Made by a program: the position numbers and the translations under genes
Notes under the pieces: generated by a model
Told to the model about the DNA's origin: nothing
Databases searched by the model: none
What the model saw: the letters and a program-made list of their open reading frames with translations, nothing else
Origin: Ancylostoma caninum
Lineage: Eukaryota > Nematoda > Chromadorea > Rhabditida > Ancylostomatidae
Reading direction: 5' to 3'
DNA: 64,000 bases
Assembly: GCA_037903475.1 (NCBI GenBank)
Contig: JBAJFG010000229.1
Span: forward strand, 62,001-126,000
Shown: piece after piece, positions 10,691 through 21,790 of the stretch
How positions within the stretch are numbered: position 1 is the stretch's first letter
How the letters are laid out: each line of letters opens with the position of its first letter

Positions 10691-13600
10691 ATAAGGATAA
10701 AGGATCCTGAGTAATGAGAACCTTGTGTTTGGCATGCCGGAGGCTATTTCTGGGATTAAAATGGTTCGATCATTAAGAGGGTGATCGTGACCATAACTGA
10801 ATCCTGAAACAGTGTATAAAAATGCTAGCAGCTAGGTTTGGGCGCAATTTAATCTGTGATTGCTTTGCGTTCTTGAAGACTAAATGTAACGAAAAAGTGC
10901 GCGATGTGTATCCACTGCACTGCAAAACTCCGCCGGAAATGATGATAATAATACTTTTTATTCCGAAAGAAAACCTCAAGTATGAGCCGAGTTACGCACC
11001 TTGGAATTCGCACCACAAAAACGACCGTTATTTTTGGGACAACGTACTATGTCGGTGGTGGCATTATTATGCCACTAATGTTCGTTAACCCAGAGACTGA
11101 ACTAAAGACTTGTTTATTTACAGTTGCAGAAAAAAAACTAGTGCTTATCCAAAAGAAAGCTTGGAAATCGAAAGTTTTATGGGAGTTAACATCCGAACAT
11201 TCAACTTTCATGAGGGTTTGTTAACATTCAATCCAAATTAGGTGGATGGTCTCCTTCTTTTTCTCTGATAATTTTTTTCCTAAAATCTTGTAATGAGCGA
11301 TTTAGTGGTGAGTGACTGGTAATTTCTATTTCAATGTCATTTTAACACTGAGCTTCCATGAGCAATTCTGACATCCTAAATCAAAGGGAAAATACCGGAC
11401 ATCCGTTCCAGCAACTTCACATAAGGAGGCATATCTCATTCTGAAATGCCACAGGTGCCACAAGTATCTGGTATCTTTTCCTCGTTAGCTTTTCTTTTGT
11501 AAACGAAATTGACGCACTGAAGCTATGCTGTAAAAAGGAGAACATCCCGAAAACCACTATGCACGCATATCCAAAATGAAGGTCATGTCTTAGCGAATAC
11601 TAAAAATCCACTCCTGTTCGGAGAGCGCTCTCCCACTTGTAAAAGCAGCCACGAAGATATCAGTAGAGTATATCACCGATGCGCCACAGCTGAATTTTGT
11701 CCATTATTCTTCCATATTATAAAGAGCATAAGGTTTAGGAAAACGATACTCCTATGGGAAGTGGAGCAGGTCTTGCTCTACAAGTAACACATGAAAGCAT
11801 ATCCTTGTTCGCAAGTCTTGTCGTATTCCCGCCAAACAAAGGGATCTATGTTTTACTATAGCGAGTTTTTTCCTTTGCTTGTTTCTCATCCAAGCAATCT
11901 TCTAAGGGCACAGTTTCTTGCTTATCTTAGTTCTCATCACGAGGTGAATTCATAGGTAATTTGGCAGGGCTTGGTTTTTTTTTGCACAGAATGGCCGGGT
12001 TGCCTGGGCTCAAAATGAATGGAGATGGGAGTGAAAACAAGTGCTATCGTAAGGAAAGAGAGTGATTGCAAACAAAAGCACCCGTTCATTTTATACTTCA
12101 ACTCATACTGTTGGAACGCTGGAACAAGGCTAATCTCTTTATGTTTTGAGATAGCTACGGCGCTGCAACTTTCGCAGAGTTGTTCCGATCATTGCTACGT
12201 AGTAAAGTGTTCACGTAGCATGGTTGTTTGATAACAACGTGAGGCCAACATAAATTGGTGTTTGGTTTCCGGAACGGTACTATGAGTTGTGCTTAAAGAG
12301 CCTCTAGATTCGACTACTAACGAGTGCGCAAATATGGTTTTTTCTGAGGCACGTGGTCTCGGCACCAGAGCTTAGCGAACCATGACGTCAAAGCTGCGAG
12401 GATGAAGAAAGTCCACAACATTCGCAATGCACATGCTTACATATATCGGCAACAATCAGAATAGTCTGCGCTTCTGTAGATGAGTTTCTATCGCTCTAGA
12501 TTACTTGCTCAGTAGTGTGGAATTTAAGAAAAAGGACCACTCTCGCAGTAGCGATCAGGGCCCAGCACCAGGTGGTCATTGAACACCAGGACTTAGTAGC
12601 GTCCTGCAGATTCAGGGGGCTTTGCACCAGTGTCCGGGGCATAGCCAACCGCTAACCGTCTACTGATGTTAGAGACAAGCAGATTTCAGTGAAGCACTTC
12701 TGGAGGGTCATCAAACTCGTGGCTGAAGACCACCGTTGTCCAACCATTTACTCCATCCCTACCCTGCACTCTAGAGCGCTCCAGTGATAATCAGGTGTTG
12801 CTCAACCTGTAGGAGACGTATCATGTTGGAATTTTGACTATAGATGCGCACTATACCAACGAGTATCTCTCCAAAGTGGCACCGTTCGTTTTGAGAAACC
12901 GTCTTCGTTTTTGAGAAAAACCGTCATTAATGGTCAAAAAGTGGTTTTTGACCATTAATGACGGTTTTTTTTTTCAAAAACGAACGGTGCAACTTTGGGG
13001 GAGAGTTGGTACCACCTAGGCGGATTTCTTGGAGTTGACAGCGTATCAGAACTCTTCTCAAACGAGAGAAATTTCCTGGGAAAGTTCCGGGTTTGAGAGA
13101 AAAAACCACGCTCCAATGACGATTTCTTGTATCTGATAGGTCCTATAACAAGTTTCAACGAGTTCTAGCGGCATCAAACTGTTCCGTACTGAGATCGGTT
13201 TTTCGAGGATTTTAGCTTGAATTGGAGATGATTTAGGCTGTCTTCGCTAAATGGTACGCATTTCTTGCTAAAACATCATTCGTCGTCTCACTAACGCTTA
13301 TTTAATTCACTTTTTTAGTGCTATCTGCTTTTCCTGAAAGAACCCTAGTGTGTAGGTACTTAGTAGACTTAGTAGCCCATTTCGGAATCCGACTGGACTT
13401 AGTACTCCCCAACCGACACTGACCACCTTGTGCTGCGCCCTGGTAGCGATCACATAGTGCTTGCTCATGATCCATGCAACACTCCTAAATACACGCCGCA
13501 AAATGTGATGAGCGTGTAGGGACAGTACTCACGAATCAACGCAATATTAGCCTGCAACATAAATTCCCGTCGTTTGTATTTTTCAACGAAATCGTCTCAC

Positions 13601-14400
13601 AGCTAATCAAACAATTAGCTGTATCAATCGAAAGATGCACCACAACAGTCTAGTCTTCTGCCATTCATACAGCAGAAGCTCTCTACTGTCAATTTGATCA
13701 TTTACACAGCAAGTAGATTGAGAGTAATGATGAAACCAGAAAGCTACACAGTTTTAACTGTTTTCCTTCAAGGCGTGGCGGGGTTTATATGTATGCACGC
13801 ATGTCATTGCACATGCATTAACGAGGCGGTAGGATGCTTCGAGAGTAGCTTTTTAGATTCAAGATAACACTTTTTCCTTGTGATAAACTTTCCGAAGGAG
13901 AGGCACTGAAACATAATCATATGTGACAATACACCGCTTTCTCCCAAAGTTTTGTCCTACTCTTTATTTGTGAGATGGCAAAAGTTTTTGAATCATCTCA
14001 GTTTTTTCAGCGTTCTATCCAAACACAAAGAAGAGAAAAATAGCAAATGTGATCCGGATCTGATCTCTTTAACAAACCGGAGCTTCTTTTTACGTCACCG
14101 AGCTCCTTCCTACTGCTGAAATTCTTTCTTATCAACATCTAAGTTTACGTCCAAATGGGAATAACAGAATACTCAAGAACAGCACCCACGGAAAATTCCG
14201 TCACCGAGATTGTAGCGGAATATTAGATTTCTGACAGTGAGGAGTATGGGTGAAGTGTCCAACCCCTCCAAAACGGTTTTCGGGTGCTTCTGCTTTGGAA
14301 GGTTAGAGTAGGGTGGTCAAGTTACACGTATTGAACAAAAAACTCGATAACGCTGCCATCTATTTTCTTTGCGGCATCGGATATTTGGCTAGTAAAGCAG
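10691..14400. other. No gene seen
   Basis: No paired exons or domains. Contains the hairpin at 12853-13016. Short frames at 10822-11224, 12927-13158 and elsewhere lack support; those at 12927-13158 overlap the hairpin. Confidence 0.5.
12853..13016. repeat. Long foldback with a perfect 25-bp inner stem
   Basis: The inner arms at 12916-12940 and 12945-12969 are perfect inverse copies (core CCGTCATTAATGGTC) around the 4-base loop GTGG. The outer arms extend the structure with about one mismatch in seven: CCAAAGTGGCACCGTTCG at 12871 faces CGAACGGTGCAACTTTGG ending 12998, and weaker pairing reaches ACCAAC/GTTGGT. It may be a small foldback transposon; no clear target duplication was seen. Confidence 0.85.
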
Positions 14401-14425
14401 TTTCATCGAGAAAGAAAGAACACAA

Positions 14426-14444
14426 AGAGAGAGAGAGAGAGAGA
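14426..14444. repeat. (GA)n microsatellite
   Basis: Short AG repeat, about nine units. Confidence 0.9.
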
Positions 14445-16179
14445 ATGGGATGTTCATTATGAAGACACAACTCGGAAAAAGAGAAAAAACGTATGATAAT
14501 TCTAAAAATCAAATAATTAGGTACACGCAATATTCAAGAAATTGGATGTTCTGAGTGAAGAGAAGGCTTGAGAGATTAGTAATAAGTGAAAAGGAAATAA
14601 ATGGAGGATCGATTGGACCACGATTGGATCAAGATCCAAGACGCAAAAATTTCTGTGCGTGCTGCCTTTAACACGAACTTCCAAGCCAGCACCCACGTTC
14701 TCGTGTGGAGAGTAACTTTTCAGTATTGCTTTCATTCAGTAGTTCATGCAGTATTGCGCAAAGCTAATGTGTTCAAACATCCTGTCACGACTTCGTGCGA
14801 CTCTTCATTCATTCCATCGTTCGTTCGCCAGGTTGCCGCGCGCAATTGTCCTACACTCTTCGTATGCACACGTTGGGCTCTGCCTCCTGCGCCGAAACTG
14901 CATAAATAGCCAGCGCGCGTGCAATGAAGTCTTATTCCTGCGTTGTCACTAGAAGGGAGCAGTTGCGAAAGAAGTCAGTGGAAGTCAATTGATGTTGGTT
15001 CACATGTGCCGTATACAATCAAGCGTCAAGCGCAGGAACACGGATAGAAGAGGAGCAGCGCCAAGAACTGGTAACTCGGCGTCAGTGAGGCCTGCTTGGA
15101 GGCGTTGAGCATCTGCTCACACTGCCGGCTTGTGCGAACGGCCGAGGAGTTTGTAGTTGCCGTGACTACTAGTGACTGGGCTGGTTGGACTCTTCCCCTA
15201 TGGTTCCTTTGTTGTATATTTGTGTTCACATTTATGCAGGCTATAAAATTGGGTAGTTTATGTGTTTGTGTTGTGCAGCAAGAACTACAGACGGGTACCG
15301 CGAGGACAGCGGTTGTTACAGTCAGCATAGCCACTTTCATACGTATCTGTTGACAGTACGGATCCTACTGGCAGATGATGATGACAGCTCATCTGCATAT
15401 CACATGTGTCGTTGTTGTCTGTTTTGATCACACGAGTCAGTGTCAGTACATCTGAGGATGCCCCGGGGAACTAGTTGTGTAACAGTAAGTACTGATATGG
15501 TTGGTAGCTTGGGAGGGGGCTTCCACTGCAGTTGTGTTGTGAGTTGCGTGGCCTGTGGATTCATGCATTCTGACGCAAGCTAACATGCTATCAGTCCTCG
15601 GCGGGTTATTATCTTAGATTATTGTCGTAAACGTCGCGAAGCTACTAGTTGACCTCTTGACACCTCATTAGCGGGCAGCCAATCGCGAGATCTTCCAGCC
15701 AATCACAGCGCTGCTATAATATGGCCCTTAATTACAGCGGTCCAGAAGGGCCGTCTCCCCTCGGCGGGTTATCTGTCCCGTCTGTAAAAGCCATGGGTTC
15801 CTCGCCCGTCAGTTACACCGATGCTTGGTTCTGTGGTCTGCTGGGCTACGTAATGAGTGAAGCGGGAAATCGACGACACCTCTAACTACTCCAGATGGGG
15901 ATAACATCAAGCATAGAAATGCAAAAATGTCTCCACTACTCGGACAAGTGCTCCGAAAGTCCAAAAGGGTGGTGAGACCTCTGTCTGTAAATCCTACACA
16001 CTTCGCGGGGAATTAGCTGCAATATAGAAAGTCGTACGAGCTTTTATGGCTTAAAGAGCACCATCTTCGCACTACGTTGTTTGATCTTTATTACGTGACC
16101 CACTGCTTTCAATTGTAGCGTCGAAGGGAAGCATATTCGCAAGCATCGCTTAATTCTGCTAGTGCTTTGACCTTTTTAG
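14445..16179. other. Upstream or intronic sequence of the PTIP-like gene, no exon proven
   Basis: The first supported exon begins at 16180 in phase 2, so at least one upstream coding exon must exist. A short ATG frame at 15458-15484 followed by GTAAGT could be a small exon, but its phase does not match. The frames at 14601-14909 and 15026-15353 have no recognisable content. CTCGGCGGGTTAT occurs twice, at about 15598 and 15758. Confidence 0.4.
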
Positions 16180-16486
16180 GGTCGCGTTTCTCCCAGCCCA
16201 CAGCATCGCCACATTACGCGCCTGACATGAGGTCGCCGCCAATGATGTCTCCCACTCAGGCGCCAATGCCGCCGCAAGCCGCCATGCCGCGTCCGATGAT
16301 GAATGGTGAGCTGAGCTTTTTTGCTACTCCATAAGGCTCAGTTGAGTTATTCGTTCCACATCGTTTTATTCGGGGCTTTTCTTTTAGGAGAGATGGTTAC
16401 GCAGCCAATTCGGATGGTGCCAACGCCACAGCAGCCTGTGATGCCAAGCCAGTTCTTCACCTACGAGCCCAACGTTCTTATGAGTG
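16180..16486 (+). CDS. PTIP-like gene: two exons coding the P/M/Q-rich linker
   Basis: The exon at 16180-16305 follows acceptor CCTTTTTAG and ends before GTGAGC. The exon at 16388-16486 follows CTTTTAG and ends before GTGAGA. Both enter in phase 2 and leave in phase 1, so they join in frame. The peptide is disordered in character (SPPMMSPTQAPMPPQAAMPR, then MVPTPQQPVMPSQFF). PTIP proteins have a Q-rich linker between their N- and C-terminal BRCT groups, and this stretch fits that place just before the first visible BRCT. The intron between them is 82 bp. Confidence 0.75.
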
Positions 16487-16618
16487 GTGAGATTTCATGG
16501 ATAAATTGAAACCTATTTTCCATCTCCTCGTGTGGCACTTCTATTGGTTTTACTATTACTTCTTTTTTTTGCTTTCCTCAAGTCTTCTTGATAATCCTGA
16601 GGTGAGCCTTTATTGCAG

Positions 16619-17024
16619 TGCATCCTGGAATCTGCTTGGCTGGCTGTGTTTTGCATATGTTCGACATGGATAAGATGTTCACCGACAAACTAGATTTGCC
16701 CAACATAGTTCTCGCGATCAGAATGCATGGTGGAGACATTGAATTCGGAGCAAAAGCTTATGCTGAGAGAGCCGGAGCGATCACCCACGTTATTGTAGAG
16801 TCGATCAGGACGCAACATGCCCATCTAGTGAGTACATCATTTGTAGTGCTTTCTGGATTAAACAGGATGTATTCCTTGGTTTTCAGGCACTGAAGGATCG
16901 CAAACGATTAGTTACGATGCAATGGCTGGTCGATGTGTTGATGAAAAAGCAAATGGATGTCCCATGGAGACACGCCCACCTGCCATCCGTGTTCGTTGAT
17001 GGCTGCCGACCGCTGCTGGGAAAG
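16619..17024 (+). CDS. PTIP-like gene: BRCT domain (two exons)
   Basis: The exon at 16619-16827 (acceptor TTATTGCAG, donor GTGAGT) joins in phase 0 to 16887-17024 (acceptor GGTTTTCAG, donor GTGCGT) across a 59-bp intron. The 115-residue product has the BRCT plan: GCVLHMFDMDKMFTDK (first strand and helix), an invariant-type GG in MHGGDIEF, THVIVES, then RKRLVTMQWLVDVLMKK with the diagnostic W of the last helix. This corresponds best to the third BRCT of vertebrate PTIP. The downstream intron hosts the BEL/Pao element. Confidence 0.85.
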
Positions 17025-17158
17025 GTGCGTATGCGATTTTTGAAATGCTCACTGGAGGCCTCATGTTTTCTTAACTTGGCTTTATTTTTATTATGCCTAA
17101 TGCCATTCAAACTGCTCTTCAAAATGTTTTAATCGGTTAACTTTTTTTTCAAATTTTA

Positions 17159-17441
17159 TGTACTGGCGCGTAGGATTCTAGGCTCCTACCTTCACACCAG
17201 TTACTAGTGTGGAGGGATCTGATCCATTAGACGGTGGTTCAGTGATAATAACAAGATTTATCTGCGATTTTATCCACAAGTGCTCGCTATGAGCCACGAA
17301 AACAGGAATAATGCGGGAGGGCGGTCGTCTTGGTGAGATACCGCCCTCTATCTTGATTATATGTTTACAATATGGACCACAAAGGCACAAAGGATCGCAC
17401 ATCTGGGACTTTTAGAGCGTCCTGATGCAAATATCAGGACA
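17159..17441 (-). repeat. 3' LTR of the BEL/Pao element
   Basis: 283 bp, matching 25929-26211 with about four substitutions. It starts TGTACTGGCG and ends in GACA on the plus strand, which is TGTC...TACA in element orientation. The 5-bp TTTTA lies just left of it. Confidence 0.93.
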
Positions 17442-17808
17442 TTCCGGCCCGCACAAATATGACAACATATACAATGAGTTAAAATCGATTCGCATTTGAT
17501 ATCCCGCTGCCAATATCACCAGCATCGTTGTCTGTCGCTTGAGTTTACTCTCCGCATCGTTGAAGTCGTTGCCCATTTATGCTTGAAAGTCGATGGAAGC
17601 GATCGTTGACGGATTGACGGTGGAGTTGGCGGTGGAATTGAAGATGAAGTGGATACAGGACGATGTTGTTGATGTGGTTGGTGGTGATGGCGAATATTGG
17701 AGGAGATTTTCATTGAATGTGAGAGCCAAAAATGAGCACTAGGAGATCCATAGTACCCAAAATCAGCGCCACATTCGTTATTTTACCGCTAGTTTTTATT
17801 AGGGCGGA
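17442..17808 (-). other. Element 3' untranslated region
   Basis: Sequence between the end of the env-like frame and the 3' LTR. A weak purine-rich stretch (GGGCCGGAA on the element strand) abuts the LTR at 17442 and is the best candidate polypurine tract. The open frame at 17516-17713 has a repetitive P/S/H-rich peptide and is unlikely to be a gene. Confidence 0.5.
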
Positions 17809-20800
17809 TTATTTCCTGCATCTGCACAGCAGTTGAGCGAGAATACTGCTCAGGATCTTGGCAAATAATACAACAATGTACCCCACAATTTTTACGAGTT
17901 CAAAAACTATTGAAGTGGCCAATTTGATAATTAGCAGGATTAGTGTAGGTCCAAATAAATATGTGAGACCTGTGGTTAGGATAAGTGCCCCACAAGTGGC
18001 TAGGGCTAACTGCCAGTGTTTCCTTACAGTACTAAATAGTGGATTTAGATCAGGTAGATCAAATTCAAATATTGAATCCTTTCCTTTCAGTTCTTGCGCG
18101 TTTGGTTCAAACGGCAAATTTCGCTTAATTCTAGGATGGTATAGAAGCGTTCCGCGTAGATCAAACGTAATATTTTTGCCATCACACATCGTGTGACATT
18201 TTTGTGAGATCATAGCGTAATCGAAATCTAACAAAACATGAACAGAGGTGTTTTTTGGTCCACATTCGACAGGGAAAACGTGATTCTCACATTCTACCGT
18301 GACCCACGAGTTTATCGCGGCCTGACATAACAACTCAACTTTTGCGCCTTCACTGCAGCTGTAGCAGCCTTTGACCTCAATAACCGAGATGTGACACGGT
18401 TGATCAATTACGTACTCCGTGCTGCCTATTAGCAGCTTTGATTCTACAGCTAATGTGACCTCTCCTTCCTTGAAGAGTGCATATAGTTCTCTGTTGAGGC
18501 TAATTATTTCTGTGAATGGAGTGCGTATTGGCATCACATTTGTAACCTCCCTGCGCAGATTTTGCAAAGAATCTTGAGGACATTGACATGCTTGTGGCGC
18601 TTTGAAATTTTCACAAGAGCAAATCATGCGATTTGTACAGTTTGCAAATTCTTTCAGAGCAGATGTTTCAGACTCGCATTCAACGGGTAGTTGATAATGA
18701 TCCGGCAGCATTAGAGACTCTTTTAAGGATATTGCAAATCTCTTATCCAGCAATGGTGAATGCGGTTTCTGCAGAGAAATCACAGTTAATGACAGTTCGT
18801 CAAGTTTCTTCGTGACATAAGGTTGCAAATTGAAGGCTCTCAGTTTTCCTTTGTTATAAAGCATGAAATTCACATCAATTTGGATAACTGGTTTCCATTC
18901 CATGCAGCTTACGACCTCATAAATTGTTCTAGCTCTCGGAACATGAGCAATTCTTAAGAATGTACACGCTGGTAGTGGAAGGAAACAGCTACATGCTAGA
19001 CCACCACATGTGTTGTCACACATTGAGTAACCGGGATATGGAGCTGAACTTTTTAGCTCAGGTACTATTTCGTTGGATCGAATTTTGCTGCATTTCGATT
19101 GAGTGCAAGAGCCCATTTGAGGGCACCTCGTTCTGTAGAAGATCTTATGTTCAGATTCTCTGGTAAAGAACAGGGAAACTTTCGAACAGACCAATTTTAT
19201 TGGTCTTAGGCGCAATTTTATGAGGCCTATTGTTTTATTAGCATGGCTAATTTGAATGCAGAGGTTGGAATTGATTGCATTAAACAGAACTTCCTCATTG
19301 TAATTATAGGTGCAATTTCCACCTGACTCACACAGAACTTCTACAGTGTGCCGCATACATCCATGCTGACAACTACTTACTCCAATTGTGAGGCTTATAA
19401 GTGCGATACCAATCGCCGCAGTAGTTTTTAAACTGATCGGTTGAGGGTTGAATGTTTTCATGGGAACACTTTCTTGTTCCACTGTGGGATTTGACCTCCT
19501 CTTCTGTATGTGATTTCGTCTGTATTTACAAATCCATAACAGCATCATAATAGAAGCAGCAGACAGATAAGCTATGACTGCCAGAGTAATTAGAGCTCCC
19601 AGTGGCCAGCAGTGAGGATTGCCTATAAGGTCTCTGCTCATTACAAAGGCCGATCTCTCGCAAAAGTCTGGCGGATCACAATGTCTAGAGGAGAAAACTA
19701 TTGCGTCCTTAGTTGGGGATCGTATCTTAATCTCACTAACTTGACCGAGTGAGGATTTCGGTAGATCAAATTCATAGTTTCCTGATAAATTGGACATAAT
19801 TCTACAGGCGTTGTTAATACAAAGCTCAAATCTAGAATTCGGATGGAGTATCTTTACTCTTCCATTATTACACTCTATTGTGTCATTCTGGTGTGCTGCT
19901 ATAGTGTTCACAAGCGACAACGAGAGCATAGCTAACAGCAGATGAGCAGATGTTCGCTCATTTGAGGATATGGAGGACTCCTCCAGACTTCGTTCAAATT
20001 CCTGGATGACTTCTAAAGCACGCGTTTTTGATTGTCTAGCTGGACGAACACGTCTGCTAGGCAGTTCTGGAACTCTCGAATTTCCTTCTTGGGGAGTGGC
20101 AGAATCGTAATTAGATTCAATTTCAACCACTGGTGATGGAAGATCTCCTACACCACTGCGTATTTCTAGCGGGTAGAGCTTGTTAAGCGGTCTCTGAATC
20201 GTTCTCTGATTTGGCATAAGAATTTTTGCTGATCTATTCAAACCATCAGCACTTGGTATTAATTCAATTACTTTACCGTACATCCAGTTACCGCGCGGAA
20301 GTAACTCCTGTTCTATGAGAACAATTTCGCTTACTTGAGGAACATGTGTTACATGCCGAGGTTGTTTGAGCAAAACTCTCTGGCTATCTCTAAGAGAAGT
20401 AAGGTATTCCTTATTCCACCGGTCCCAAAATGCCGTGGCGATTTGCTCCGAAAACAACAGCGCTTCTTGCGCTTGCGCAACAGTTTGGATCAGGTCAGGA
20501 TCGTACGATGCATCCCCGTCGCCACATTGTAGCTGAGTGTCTGGTATAGAGTACCTTAGATTCCCTTGTAAGAAATCGATTGGCCTTATTGGTATTTCAC
20601 CGAGATCTGTTGTGCTTACTTTTGTAAGAGGACGTGTGTTGATTATTGCTTCAATTCTTGATATTACCGTAGTCATTTGTTCAAATGACAACTTCTTACG
20701 TCCGACAGACTTTTGAAAACATCTCTTTACGGATCCAACCAATCTTTCCCAAACGCCTCCCATCCACGGTGAAGCAGGTGGATTGAAAATCCATTTTATA

Positions 20801-21141
20801 CCTTTTGAGGCGCTGTAACTCATTACAGAATCACCAGTTTCATCATTCTCTTGGAAAATATTCTCAATTACTTTTTCGCCGAGCTTGAAATTTGTTCCGC
20901 AGTCTGTTCGCATAATGCTTGGAACACCTCTTCTGGATATGAATCGGATAAAGCTGCTTAGAAAGGCTCCAGTTGATAGATTTTCGACCACCTCAAGATG
21001 CACTGCTCTGGTAGTGAGACATGTGTACAGACAGATGTACATTTTCTCTCTTTTATTCGACTCGAATGGACCCATATAGTCGCATCCAACGTTAGCAAAT
21101 GGTTTAGTAATTCGCACTCTATCTGCCGGCAGAGGTGGCAT
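17809..21141 (-). CDS. BEL/Pao integrase core plus env-like glycoprotein frame
   Basis: 1110 open codons. Residues 15-170 are a retroviral integrase core with acidic residues at D21, D80 and E132; the integrase C-terminal region runs to about 330. After a basic, S-rich spacer, residues from about 395 to the end look like a membrane glycoprotein: hydrophobic signal-like segment (398-413), N-glycosylation sequons, a membrane segment (513-538), another hydrophobic stretch (573-590), a Cys-rich ectodomain with a hydrophobic Cys-bounded loop (708-726), and a long hydrophobic C-terminal anchor ending in basic and Cys residues. Nematode Tas/Cer7-type BEL elements are reported to carry env genes related to phlebovirus class II fusion glycoproteins, and the Cys-rich loop fits that type (inference). 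The integrase start is cut off by a frameshift upstream, and this ATG is not a natural start. Integrase and env share one frame with no stop, so env may be made by splicing or processing. Confidence 0.88.
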   Translation of the reverse strand: MPPLPADRVRITKPFANVGCDYMGPFESNKREKMYICLYTCLTTRAVHLEVVENLSTGAFLSSFIRFISRRGVPSIMRTDCGTNFKLGEKVIENIFQENDETGDSVMSYSASKGIKWIFNPPASPWMGGVWERLVGSVKRCFQKSVGRKKLSFEQMTTVISRIEAIINTRPLTKVSTTDLGEIPIRPIDFLQGNLRYSIPDTQLQCGDGDASYDPDLIQTVAQAQEALLFSEQIATAFWDRWNKEYLTSLRDSQRVLLKQPRHVTHVPQVSEIVLIEQELLPRGNWMYGKVIELIPSADGLNRSAKILMPNQRTIQRPLNKLYPLEIRSGVGDLPSPVVEIESNYDSATPQEGNSRVPELPSRRVRPARQSKTRALEVIQEFERSLEESSISSNERTSAHLLLAMLSLSLVNTIAAHQNDTIECNNGRVKILHPNSRFELCINNACRIMSNLSGNYEFDLPKSSLGQVSEIKIRSPTKDAIVFSSRHCDPPDFCERSAFVMSRDLIGNPHCWPLGALITLAVIAYLSAASIMMLLWICKYRRNHIQKRRSNPTVEQESVPMKTFNPQPISLKTTAAIGIALISLTIGVSSCQHGCMRHTVEVLCESGGNCTYNYNEEVLFNAINSNLCIQISHANKTIGLIKLRLRPIKLVCSKVSLFFTRESEHKIFYRTRCPQMGSCTQSKCSKIRSNEIVPELKSSAPYPGYSMCDNTCGGLACSCFLPLPACTFLRIAHVPRARTIYEVVSCMEWKPVIQIDVNFMLYNKGKLRAFNLQPYVTKKLDELSLTVISLQKPHSPLLDKRFAISLKESLMLPDHYQLPVECESETSALKEFANCTNRMICSCENFKAPQACQCPQDSLQNLRREVTNVMPIRTPFTEIISLNRELYALFKEGEVTLAVESKLLIGSTEYVIDQPCHISVIEVKGCYSCSEGAKVELLCQAAINSWVTVECENHVFPVECGPKNTSVHVLLDFDYAMISQKCHTMCDGKNITFDLRGTLLYHPRIKRNLPFEPNAQELKGKDSIFEFDLPDLNPLFSTVRKHWQLALATCGALILTTGLTYLFGPTLILLIIKLATSIVFELVKIVGYIVVLFAKILSSILAQLLCRCRK

Positions 21142-21252
21142 CTCCGGGGCCCCGTATGGTAACCCGTGGCATTTTTTGCACGTAACGCAATTGCGTAAGT
21201 GTTTCTTAATTACCCGTGATGGCTGTGGTATCCAGAATCGCTGTCTTGCAAG

Positions 21253-21790
21253 CGCTAATGCTGGTCTTTGCCGCAGTGCGCATTATTGTAGTGGAGGTCA
21301 AGAATAATCAACCTTGCCAATTCCGAATTATTTGGAACATAAATAGGCATTTTTGTGTCATGAGGTAAATCTGCGTTTTGAATGCGCGACTTGTAACGGA
21401 TGATGTCATTTTCGTCCCTTACAACTTTTTGATTTGGAAATCTCTTCTGCAATTTCTGCAAGTCAATGTTCTCGTGAATAGCTGCTATAAGTAGCCGCTC
21501 CGATATTACTATGTCTTCTGCCATTATGTTGTCCTCAGAGTTGTATGCGGAGAGGACGTTTAGCGTAATCGATGTTGACCTCTTGTAATTACATCGATGC
21601 GTCCATTTTTTGAGCAATTTTCCAACTCTTGAAAAGATTCGAAGAGCAAGTTTGTAGCGAGAAAACCGAGCTAGATCTAATACTAAACAGGACGTTTCCG
21701 CTGATTCTGTCGTGACTGTGATATTGGCATTTTCATAATTTTCTACTTCTTCGCATAACTGATCTGTGCGCAGACTGGCAGACGCAGAAT
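21253..21790 (-). CDS. BEL/Pao pol middle part: linker and integrase zinc-binding domain
   Basis: A middle frame links RNase H and the integrase core. The open stretch starts near 21790 in this frame, overlaps the end of the RT/RNase H frame, and stops near 21253. The ATG-started part is 21255-21617 (120 codons). Its end carries the His part of the H2C2 zinc-binding domain (LHYNNAHC); the matching C-x-x-C pair is in the next frame. One base-level shift on each side therefore breaks a polyprotein that is normally continuous in BEL elements. These look like mutations, because neither site shows a slippery heptamer I recognise. Confidence 0.85.

Noticed and set aside
15026..15353. Overlapping frames on both strands as a first exon of the PTIP-like gene
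   Set aside because: No recognisable peptide, and no donor giving the phase needed at 16180.
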